A stretch of DNA of 10,006 bases from an uncultured Bacteroidales bacterium. Lineage in GTDB: Bacteria; Bacteroidota; Bacteroidia; Bacteroidales; Muribaculaceae. Positions 1-6,045 of this stretch are shown one piece after another. Below the pieces are notes generated by a model. That model saw nothing but the letters and a program-made list of their open reading frames with translations. It was not told where the DNA came from and did no database searches. The stretch covers positions 1 through 10,006 of the forward strand of contig USHH01000066.1 in NCBI GenBank assembly GCA_900554345.1, in the 5' to 3' direction. Both the position numbers and the translations under genes were made by a program. Every line of letters starts with the position of its first letter. Position 1 is the first letter of the stretch.

Positions 1-717
1 GTCAATGGCGGCGCGTGGCTGCCGATGGCCTACAATCCGGAAAGACGCCGTTATGAGGCCGGCTATGTGGCGCGCGAGGGCGACCGTGTGGAGGTGTCGG
101 CGGCCACGCGCTATGGGGTGGTGTCCGCTTCCGCCTCGGTGCCGCGCGGGGTTGTCATCGACTCGGTGTCGAGCGCTTCGGCTGTGATCGTCGACTACAA
201 CAGCATCATAGCCGTCGACGACGGGCAGTTTGTCTACGGGAAGACGCTGCAGGTCTACTACCGCGTCACGATCAGCGACACTCCCGGCGAGCGTGATTAC
301 TATATGGTGGGCGGCAATGTGATGATGGTCGATCCGGTGGTTGATGTCAACGACTCGGAGCTCGACTGGATTTCGAGTGCTTCGGGCTTCTGCATCTTCA
401 CCGACCGCCTTTTCGACGGCTCCTCCTACACGCTCTCGCTGCAGTCCGACCATTCGCTGACATGGGTATATCCCGACCGTAGATATGTCGACGAGATTGT
501 GGTCTGCTGCATCACGGCCGACTACTACCGTTATCTGGCGTCGCTCTACAAGAAATACGGCACTCTGAGGTCGGATCTCGAATACTATGGCTTCATGGAG
601 CCGGTGGCTGTCTTCAGCAACGTAAGCGGGGGAGTGGGTATAGCGGCGGGGGAGAACGGCGTGGCGCGCAGCTTCGACATAACGAAGCTGGTGATCGACG
701 CTGTCTCGGGACTCTGA
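1..717 (+). CDS. DUF4249 domain-containing protein, C-terminal part (5' end outside window)
   Basis: The frame is open from the first base and reads VNGGAWLPMAYNPE, so the ATG at 25 is almost certainly internal and the true start lies upstream. The visible 238 residues match the C-terminal half of DUF4249, a Bacteroidetes family of envelope lipoproteins of roughly 350-400 residues whose biochemical role is unknown. Points of resemblance are the early 'Y.A.GYVAREGDRVEV' strand with 'ASASVPRGVVID', a region of alternating aromatic strands (VYYRVTISD, DYYMVGG), a late 'YYRYLASLYKKY' helix, and the closing 'EPVAVFSNVSGGVGIAAG' segment, which is the most diagnostic part. The signal peptide and lipobox would be outside the window. 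Family genes often sit beside a TonB-dependent receptor gene, so one may lie upstream (inference). It ends in TGA, 16 bases before a strong terminator. Assignment to the family is fairly secure; function is not known. Confidence 0.8.
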   Translation, partial: VNGGAWLPMAYNPERRRYEAGYVAREGDRVEVSAATRYGVVSASASVPRGVVIDSVSSASAVIVDYNSIIAVDDGQFVYGKTLQVYYRVTISDTPGERDYYMVGGNVMMVDPVVDVNDSELDWISSASGFCIFTDRLFDGSSYTLSLQSDHSLTWVYPDRRYVDEIVVCCITADYYRYLASLYKKYGTLRSDLEYYGFMEPVAVFSNVSGGVGIAAGENGVARSFDITKLVIDAVSGL

Positions 718-733
718 CAGGCGGTAGGCGCAT

Positions 734-766
734 AAAAAAAGAGGCAGCCTCGCTGCCTCTTTTTTT
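734..766. terminator. Bidirectional rho-independent terminator
   Basis: A perfect 8-base-pair stem (741-748 GAGGCAGC with 752-759 GCTGCCTC) closes a three-base loop. It is flanked by seven A on the left (734-740) and seven T on the right (760-766). The T-run serves transcripts on the plus strand and the A-run serves transcripts on the minus strand. It sits between the converging ends of the DUF4249 gene (717) and rpmE2 (782), so one structure can end both. Confidence 0.92.
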
Positions 767-781
767 ATCCCATGCGTGGAT

Positions 782-1036
782 TCATTTCTTTGTGCGGTTG
801 CCGTAGCGGCTGCGGAATTTGTCGACGCGGCCGGCGGTGTCCACGAGCTTCTGCTTGCCGGTGAAGAAAGGATGGGAGGAGCTGGTGATCTCGAGCTTTA
901 CGAGAGGATACTCCTTGCCGTCGATTTCTATTGTCTCGCGTGTGGCCACTGTCGAGCGTGTGATGAAGGTATCGTCGTTCGACATGTCCTTGAATACCAC
1001 CTCACGGTAGTTCTGGGGATGAATCTTAGCTTTCAT
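782..1036 (-). CDS. rpmE2: 50S ribosomal protein L31, type B
   Basis: The 84-residue product is a structural protein of the large ribosomal subunit. It opens with MKAKIHPQNYREVVFKDMS and carries 'EYPLVKLEITSSSHPFFTGKQKLVDTAGRVDKFRSRYG', the signature of L31. It has no cysteines, so it lacks the zinc-binding CxxC pairs of the standard form and is the type B (zinc-free) paralogue. In many bacteria the zinc-free form replaces the zinc form under zinc starvation; in Bacteroidetes it is often the ordinary L31, so zinc control should not be assumed and no Zur-like operator was recognised. The ATG at 1036 is preceded by an A-rich stretch with no clear Shine-Dalgarno, normal for the phylum. It is a single-gene unit with its own promoter and the shared terminator. 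Confidence 0.96.
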   Translation of the reverse strand: MKAKIHPQNYREVVFKDMSNDDTFITRSTVATRETIEIDGKEYPLVKLEITSSSHPFFTGKQKLVDTAGRVDKFRSRYGNRTKK

Positions 1037-1070
1037 TTCTTTAATTTTCTGCAGTTAAATTAATTTGAAG

Positions 1071-1102
1071 GGCTTAGCAGGTCGCGATCCCGCTAAATGG
1101 CC
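1071..1102 (-). promoter_or_regulatory. Hairpin at the 5' end of the rpmE2 leader
   Basis: Plus-strand bases 1074-1078 (TTAGC) pair with 1092-1096 (GCTAA). GG at 1080-1081 pairs with CC at 1089-1090 inside, and GGC at 1071-1073 pairs with GCC at 1100-1102 outside across a three-base bulge. A competing pairing exists between GCAGG (1077-1081) and CCTGC (1101-1105). From the promoter position, the mRNA should begin close to this hairpin, leaving about 35 unstructured A/T-rich bases before the start codon. It could protect the mRNA 5' end or be an autoregulatory leader; neither is shown by sequence alone. Confidence 0.4.
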
Positions 1103-1104
1103 TG

Positions 1105-1136
1105 CAAAGTTACCAATTATCTCCGAGACTGCCAAA
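1105..1136 (-). promoter_or_regulatory. Bacteroidetes-type promoter for rpmE2
   Basis: On the minus strand, TTTG (plus-strand CAAA at 1133-1136) is followed after 20 bases by TAACTTTG (plus-strand CAAAGTTA at 1105-1112). This fits the Bacteroidetes housekeeping sigma consensus of -33 TTTG and -7 TAnnTTTG. Transcription would begin near 1100, giving a leader of about 60 bases before the rpmE2 ATG. Confidence 0.75.
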
Positions 1137-1205
1137 TAAATCCCCCATGACATTGCGTTTCGAGTCCGGATTGCCATTCCGGATCCTCTCGCCCTGTCGT
1201 TTTAT

Positions 1206-1236
1206 TTTGCAATATCGAAAGTTTTATATAATTTTG
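1206..1236 (+). promoter_or_regulatory. Bacteroidetes-type promoter for the B12 uptake operon
   Basis: TTTG at 1206-1209 and TAATTTTG at 1229-1236 (exact TAnnTTTG) are separated by 19 bases, the expected spacing. The predicted start at about 1240-1243 falls just before the cobalamin aptamer, so the transcript would begin with the riboswitch. The same gap drives rpmE2 from a divergent promoter about 100 bases away. Between the two promoters the only other structure noticed is a TCCGGA inverted pair at 1165-1170 and 1178-1183. Confidence 0.8.
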
Positions 1237-1243
1237 CCCCTGC

Positions 1244-1470
1244 ATTTGGTTCCGGTCTCTTCCGTGCCTTCGGAGGAGTCGGATTAAAAGGGAACCGGGT
1301 GAGAATCCCGGACAGTCCCGCTGCGGTATTTCTCTGCCCGGCGTTATGTGCGCCGGCGCGAGGAGCAGGATTTTTTCAAGCCACTGTGGCAGTGGAGGCG
1401 TCGGCCATGGGCCGCGTCCCTCTCCGTGGGAAGGCATCCTCGCTCTGAGATAAGTCCGAAGACCTGCCGG
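1244..1470 (+). promoter_or_regulatory. Cobalamin riboswitch
   Basis: The conserved core is readable in order: GGATTAAAAGGGAA (about 1281-1294), then GGTGAGAATCCCGGAC and AGTCCCGCTGCGGT (to about 1328), a side hairpin CCGGCG/CGCCGG (1338-1343 with 1351-1356), the 'GCCACTG' box (about 1380-1386), 'GTGGGAAGGC' (about 1426-1435), and the B12 box AAGTCCGAAGACCTGCC (1452-1468). These are the hallmarks of the cobalamin aptamer. A second perfect stem, CCACTG/CAGTGG at 1381-1386 and 1390-1395, overlaps the 'GCCACTG' box, and the peripheral stretch before GGGAAGGC is rather long. It sits between an exact promoter and btuB, so cobalamin binding should repress the uptake operon. No poly-U terminator lies between the B12 box and btuB, which suggests control of translation initiation. 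The edges are approximate. Confidence 0.95.
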
Positions 1471-1498
1471 ATGCATGATTCTTATGTTTTTCACGAGG

Positions 1499-3505
1499 AT
1501 GAAGAAGCATGTCTGCCTTATGACGATTGTTGCGGCCGCCTTGCGGCCAGGCGCCGGAGCCTGCGCGGCAGGCCCCGCGGTTCCCGATTCCGTGTCTACC
1601 GCCCTTCAGGAAGTCACGGTGGAGGGGCGCCGCGTCTCCGATGAGGTGCGAAGCTCCGCTCCGCTCCACACCATCGACGCCGCCGACCTCAAGGTGGCGG
1701 CCATCACCGGTATGGCCGACGCCGTGGGGCGTCTTCCCGGGGTGGTCTTGCGCGACTACGGGGGCGCCGGAGGTATGAAGACGGTGTCGGTGCGCGGTTT
1801 CGGCTCCGGCCACACTGCCGTGGCCTACGACGGAGTGCCCCTCAGCGACGCCCAGAGCGGAAGCATCGATATCTCCCGCTATTCTCTCGACAATGTGGGC
1901 GCGCTGCGCCTCACGGTGGGCGACAATTCCGACATACTGATGCCGGCGCGCCTCGCGGCCTCGGCAGCCACTTTCTCCATCTCCACCGACTCTCCGTTCG
2001 GACGTCGCGACGCCCGGACATCGCTCACCGCCCAGCTCAAGGCCGGAAGCTTCGGCTATATGAGCCCCTTCCTCAAGGTGGAGGTGCCGGTGGGAAAGGT
2101 GACGCTACAGGCCTCCGGTGAGTTTGTCCATGCAAAAAACGATTATCCGTTCACCCTCACCAATGTCTCGCTGAAGACGCGCGAGCGGCGCACCAACAGC
2201 ATGATGAACACCGGCCACGGCGAGCTCAACGCCCTCTGGCGCATCGCCGCGCGCCATTCACTCGCCGCCAAGGCCTATTATTACGACAGCGACCGCCATC
2301 TCCCCGGCCCCGTGATATATTACAATTCAGAGAGCCATGAGCGCCTGCGCGAGCGCAGCTTCTTCTGCCAGCTCCGCTACAGGGGCTCGCTCGGCCACGG
2401 CCTCTCGATGCTCGCAATCGCCAAGTTCAACTGGAGCGCCTCGCTCTACCACGACGAGAACGGCAAGTATCCCGGAGGCGTGCTCGACCAGAACTACTGG
2501 CAGCGCGAGGCATACGTCTCAGGCAGCCTCCTCTACACCCCGGTGTGGTGGGCCTCGCTCGACTATGCCGCCGACTATTTCTACAACAACCTCAACAGCA
2601 ATCTCGCCACCGACTCGCGGCCGAGGCGTCACAGTGTGCTCCAGTCGTTTACGGGCAAGTTCACCTTAGGCCCGGTCACGTTGATGGCGCGTGCCCTCTG
2701 GTCGATATATCTCAACAGCGCCCTGCAGGGCACTCCCTCGCGCGACGCCCGCCGTCTCTCCCCATCGGCGAGTGTCTCCTGGCAGCCCTGGAGCTCGGCC
2801 GACTTCCATGTCAGGGCCTCATATAAGAACATCTTCAGGATGCCCTCCTTCAGCGAGGCATACTTCGACCATTACGGCAGCGTCGACCTCAAGCCCGAGT
2901 CGACCGACCAGCTCAACCTCGGTCTCACCTACGGCTTCGACGCCGCATCGTGGCTCCCGCAGGCGACCATAACGGCCGACGGATATCTCAATCATGTCAA
3001 GGACATGATCGTGGCGGTGCCCTACAATATGTTCGTGTGGTCGATGACCAACCTGTCGAAGTCGCGGGTCTTCGGCCTCGACCTGACTGCCGACCTCCGT
3101 TTCCGCCCTGCCGCCCGTCACGCCGTCACCTTCATGGGCTCCTACAGCTTCCAGCGTGCGGAGCCGCGCACCAGCCGCTCCTCCTCCGACTGGATGAGGC
3201 AGGTGGCATACATCCCCCGTAATTCAGGCTCATTCTCCCTCGGCTGGGAGAATCCCTGGGTCAATGTCTCTTTCTCCGCCTCCGGCATAGGCCACAGGTT
3301 CACTACAAGCGAGAACCTTCCAGCCACCCGTATCGCCGGATTCATGGAGTTTGGCGCCGGCCTCTGGAAGGTGGTCTCGCTTGGCCGCTCCTCGCTCGAG
3401 CTGAGGGCCAACATAATAAATATGTTCGACAGGCAATACGAGATAGTGGCCAATTACCCTATGCCCGGACGCTCGTTTCAGTTCACTGTCAGATATGAAT
3501 TATGA
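1499..3505 (+). CDS. btuB: TonB-dependent vitamin B12 outer-membrane receptor
   Basis: The 668-residue product is a beta-barrel receptor that imports cobalamin or other corrinoids across the outer membrane using TonB energy. It has a signal peptide (MKKHVCLMTIVAAAL, cleavage near ACA-AG), a TonB box (EVTVE, residues 38-42), and a plug with 'MADAVGRLPGVVLRDYGG', 'TVSVRGFGSGHTAVAYDGVPLSDAQSG' and 'LRLTVGDN'. The rest is barrel, with a classic end, 'IINMFDRQYEIVANYPMPGRSFQ'. There is no N-terminal carboxypeptidase-like domain of the SusC type, and the length is near that of classical BtuB. In-frame ATGs at 1475 and 1484 would add eight or five residues; 1499 was chosen because it gives a normal MKK signal peptide. 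Substrate is inferred from the riboswitch and the BtuG/F/C-like neighbours. It is first in the operon. Confidence 0.92.
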   Translation: MKKHVCLMTIVAAALRPGAGACAAGPAVPDSVSTALQEVTVEGRRVSDEVRSSAPLHTIDAADLKVAAITGMADAVGRLPGVVLRDYGGAGGMKTVSVRGFGSGHTAVAYDGVPLSDAQSGSIDISRYSLDNVGALRLTVGDNSDILMPARLAASAATFSISTDSPFGRRDARTSLTAQLKAGSFGYMSPFLKVEVPVGKVTLQASGEFVHAKNDYPFTLTNVSLKTRERRTNSMMNTGHGELNALWRIAARHSLAAKAYYYDSDRHLPGPVIYYNSESHERLRERSFFCQLRYRGSLGHGLSMLAIAKFNWSASLYHDENGKYPGGVLDQNYWQREAYVSGSLLYTPVWWASLDYAADYFYNNLNSNLATDSRPRRHSVLQSFTGKFTLGPVTLMARALWSIYLNSALQGTPSRDARRLSPSASVSWQPWSSADFHVRASYKNIFRMPSFSEAYFDHYGSVDLKPESTDQLNLGLTYGFDAASWLPQATITADGYLNHVKDMIVAVPYNMFVWSMTNLSKSRVFGLDLTADLRFRPAARHAVTFMGSYSFQRAEPRTSRSSSDWMRQVAYIPRNSGSFSLGWENPWVNVSFSASGIGHRFTTSENLPATRIAGFMEFGAGLWKVVSLGRSSLELRANIINMFDRQYEIVANYPMPGRSFQFTVRYEL

Positions 3506-3561
3506 AAAAAACAATATAACCGTAATAATAAAATATGAATCAGATCAGCAAAAGCTCTATC

Positions 3562-4650
3562 ATGAAAAGGAAGTTCCCTGTTTTCATTTTTTCCGCGCTT
3601 CTCGCGCTTGGCGCCGCGTCGTGTAGCGACGACAACAACGGCGACACTCCGGATCCCGACATGCCCGAGAATACACTCGGTGTCTACGTGCTCAACAACG
3701 GCAACATGGGAAAAAAGATCGAGGGCGACATCACCTATTACGACTACACCGAGCGGAAGGCTTTCCAGAACATCTTCCAGAACGCCAACGGCCGCAGCCT
3801 CGGCAACTCCCCGCAGTGTGCGGTGGTATATGGCTCGAAGATGTATGTCGGCGTCTATGAGTCAAACACCATCGAGGTGATCGACCGCAATACTTACAAA
3901 TCAATCACGCAGATTCCTCTTGCCGGGCGCGACGCCTCGATGCCCCGCGGCATGGTGGCCAGAGACGGCAAGGTCTATGTGTCGATGTACTCCGGCTACG
4001 TCTCGCGTCTCGACACGCTCTCCCTTGCGATCGATAAGGATGTGAAGGTCGGCCCCAACCCCGAGAAGATAGCGATCCTCGGCAATTACCTCTATGTCCC
4101 CAATTCCGACGGCATGTCGTGGAACACCACGGGATATGGCAAGACTGCCTCGAGGATCAATCTCGACACTTTCTCCACGGCGGAGAATTTCGAGGTGGGC
4201 CTCAACCCGACTAAGTTCGTCACCGACGGCTCCTCGCTCTTCCTCCTCTGCATGGGCAACTACGGCGACGTGCCGGCCACTGTCTACAGGGTGGATCCCT
4301 CCGACCTCAAGTCTACGGAGATCGGAAAGTTCACCCTTATGGCGGCCGACAGCAACTACCTCTACCTCATCAATGCCCCCTACGGCGTCGACAAGATCTC
4401 CTATCAGAAATACAATATCGCCACGGGTACCTTCTCCGACATGATTTCCGACGAGGGTGTCGAATCTCCGGCTGATATCGCGGTCGATCCCCGCACGGGC
4501 AACATCTTCATCACGTCATATGTCATTGAGAACGGCTACGCCAACTATGCCATCGACGGCTATGCCAGGTTCTACGATGCCTCCGGCGCCAACAAAGGCC
4601 GCTTCACCACAGGTGTCGGCCCCGTGCTGATGTTCTTCTCCATGCGTTGA
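3562..4650 (+). CDS. btuG: BtuG-like surface lipoprotein, beta-propeller (YncE/DUF5074-like)
   Basis: The 362-residue product begins MKRKFPVFIFSALLALGAASC, a lipoprotein signal peptide with the lipidated cysteine at 21. It is followed by SDDNNGD, the acidic tract that directs Bacteroidetes lipoproteins to the cell surface. The rest is a repeated-blade beta-propeller: 'LGVYVLNNGNMG', 'ITYYDY', 'SKMYVGVYESNTIEVIDRNT', 'GKVYVSMYSGYVSRLD', 'VGPNPEKIAILGNYLYVPNSDG', 'PADIAVDPRTGNIFITSY' and a closing 'RFTTGVGP'. This order of motifs resembles BtuG of Bacteroides thetaiotaomicron, a very high-affinity B12 binder that forms a lid over BtuB and passes the vitamin to it. The position 56 bases after btuB fits. 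An ATG at 3535 would add nine residues before the signal peptide; it has an A-rich upstream region and cannot be excluded. Cobalamin binding is inferred. Confidence 0.85.
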   Translation: MKRKFPVFIFSALLALGAASCSDDNNGDTPDPDMPENTLGVYVLNNGNMGKKIEGDITYYDYTERKAFQNIFQNANGRSLGNSPQCAVVYGSKMYVGVYESNTIEVIDRNTYKSITQIPLAGRDASMPRGMVARDGKVYVSMYSGYVSRLDTLSLAIDKDVKVGPNPEKIAILGNYLYVPNSDGMSWNTTGYGKTASRINLDTFSTAENFEVGLNPTKFVTDGSSLFLLCMGNYGDVPATVYRVDPSDLKSTEIGKFTLMAADSNYLYLINAPYGVDKISYQKYNIATGTFSDMISDEGVESPADIAVDPRTGNIFITSYVIENGYANYAIDGYARFYDASGANKGRFTTGVGPVLMFFSMR

Positions 4651-4691
4651 TAATCCATACGTCATGAGGTCACAAAATCATGAATCCGGAT

Positions 4692-4780
4692 TGTAGGGAC
4701 GTGCCTTTGGCACGTTTCATACTGGCACGAATGATGGCGTGGCATGGGCTGCTGAAACATGCCGGAGGCATGTCCCTACA
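4692..4780. repeat. Inverted pair of short hairpin repeats (REP-like)
   Basis: Two 28-base units face each other across a 33-base spacer: 4692-4719 forward and 4753-4780 reversed. Each starts TGTAGGGAC when read in its own direction and contains a perfect seven-pair stem with a three-base loop (4699-4705 with 4709-4715; 4758-4764 with 4768-4774), then ends GTTTCA. By hand the units match at 24 of 28 positions. Two differences lie in the loop, and the other two form one stem pair that changes together from G-C to A-T. The pair lies in the 171-base gap between btuG and btuF. No open reading frame or promoter was recognised in the gap. The whole block can also fold end to end. Confidence 0.85.
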
Positions 4781-4821
4781 GGTCGACCATTGCTTTTAGT
4801 GACATCGATATTAATGATACA

Positions 4822-5970
4822 ATGCTTAGAAAAAACAATTTTCTTGTATATATTATAGTTGTGATCACGTCATTGCCTTTCCTGCAGGGATGCGGGGAAG
4901 GCAATGCCTCGTCTGCCGGGAAGCTCACGGAGCTTCCCGTGACGCATGCGCGGCTGCTCTCCCTCTCGGAGGGCGACGGCTACACTCTGGCCGAGGTGCG
5001 CAACCCCTGGGATACGGCCCGCACGCTCCATCGCTATGTGCTGGTGGAGCGCGGTGCGGAGGTGCCGGAGCTGCCGTTTCAGGCCACTGTGGTGCGCGTT
5101 CCCCTCTCGAGGGTGGTGGTGTCGTCGGTGATCCACAGCTCTCTGATCGGTGATTTCGGAGCTGCCGACAGCATTGCCGGAGTGTGTGACGCGGAGTGGT
5201 TCAACAAGCCGCCGATGAACCGGCGCATAGCCGGAGGAGAGGTGGCCGACTGTGGCAACAGCATGGCGCCCGATGTGGAGCGGATGCTGCGGCTGAGGGC
5301 CGGAGCCATCTTCGTGGCTCCGTTTCAGAACAACGGTGGCTACGGCAAGATCGACCAGGCCGGTATCCCGGTGATAGAATGTGCCGACTATATGGAGACC
5401 TCTCCTCTGGGGCGTGCGGAGTGGATGCGATTCTACGGCCGTCTCTTCGGGCAGGGCGCTATGGCCGACAGTCTCTTCGACGCCACTGTGAGCCAGTATG
5501 GTCAGCTCGCCGCCGTAGGTCGCAAGGCTTCTACGAAGCCGTCGGTGCTCGTCGACCGCATCTACGGCCAGAGCTGGAATGTGCCCGGCGGCGAGTCTAC
5601 TCTCGGACGCCTTATCGAGGACGCCGGAGGCCGCAACATCTTCGACCGCTACCGCCGCAGCGGAAGCGTGGCGCTCGCCCCGGAGAAGGTGCTCTACGAG
5701 GGTGCCGGCGCGGATGTGTGGCTCATACGCTATAATGATGAGCGCGGACCGCTCACGCTCAGGGAGCTCGGCGGCGAGAGCCCGCTCTATCCGAGGGTGG
5801 CGGCTTTCGGCCGGGGCGATGTCTACGGTGTCAATACATCGGTGTCGTCTTATTATTCCGATATGCCGTTTCATCCGCAGTGGGTGCTTGCCGATGTTAT
5901 CGGTGTGCTCCATCCGGAGGCGGGTGTCAGTCCCTCGCGGCGTTATTTCCTCCGCCTCTCCCCTCGGTAA
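4822..5970 (+). CDS. btuF: ABC transporter substrate-binding lipoprotein, BtuF/FepB-like
   Basis: The 382-residue product is predicted to bind the corrinoid in the periplasm and deliver it to the BtuC permease. It begins MLRKNNFLVYIIVVITSLPF with lipobox LQGC, lipidated at Cys24. The mature part is a two-lobed helical-backbone (TroA-like) binding protein: 'VVVSSVIHSSLIGDFGAADSIAGVCD', then 'IAGGEVADCGNSMAPDVERMLRLRAGAIFVAP' in the first lobe, the conserved 'ADYMETSPLGRAEWMRFYGRLFG' (from residue 188), and 'NVPGGESTLGRLIEDAGGRNIF' plus 'PFHPQWVLADVIGVLHP' in the second lobe. Such proteins also carry siderophores or haem; the B12 role is inferred from the operon. The reading frame is open back to an ATG at 4759, but that region is a repeat and would bury the signal peptide, so 4822 is preferred. 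Confidence 0.88.
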   Translation: MLRKNNFLVYIIVVITSLPFLQGCGEGNASSAGKLTELPVTHARLLSLSEGDGYTLAEVRNPWDTARTLHRYVLVERGAEVPELPFQATVVRVPLSRVVVSSVIHSSLIGDFGAADSIAGVCDAEWFNKPPMNRRIAGGEVADCGNSMAPDVERMLRLRAGAIFVAPFQNNGGYGKIDQAGIPVIECADYMETSPLGRAEWMRFYGRLFGQGAMADSLFDATVSQYGQLAAVGRKASTKPSVLVDRIYGQSWNVPGGESTLGRLIEDAGGRNIFDRYRRSGSVALAPEKVLYEGAGADVWLIRYNDERGPLTLRELGGESPLYPRVAAFGRGDVYGVNTSVSSYYSDMPFHPQWVLADVIGVLHPEAGVSPSRRYFLRLSPR

Positions 5971-5983
5971 TGGTATTACAGCC

Positions 5984-6008
5984 TGTAGGGACGCTTTCCA
6001 AAGCGGCC
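5984..6008 (+). repeat. Third copy of the TGTAGGGA hairpin repeat
   Basis: TGTAGGGAC at 5984-5992 leads into a perfect six-pair stem, CGCTTT (5992-5997) with AAAGCG (6000-6005). The first nine bases equal those of the two units at 4692-4780, while the stem sequence is quite different but still self-complementary. It lies in the 75-base gap between btuF and btuC, 38 bases before the btuC start codon. It is a single unit here, not a pair. Confidence 0.7.
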
Positions 6009-6045
6009 GCCTGTCAGTAGCTGATTCAGTAGAAATCGCAAGGTC

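Noticed and set aside
1117..1494. 125-codon minus-strand open frame across the promoter and riboswitch
   Set aside because: It covers the cobalamin aptamer and promoter and has low-complexity, non-protein-like composition.
4691..4781. Rho-independent terminator between btuG and btuF
   Set aside because: The hairpins have no following T-run, and the repeated shared head sequence fits an interspersed repeat better. Partial attenuation is not excluded.
4759..4821. Upstream extension of btuF to the ATG at 4759
   Set aside because: It lies within the inverted hairpin repeat and would put 21 unrelated residues before a good lipoprotein signal peptide.
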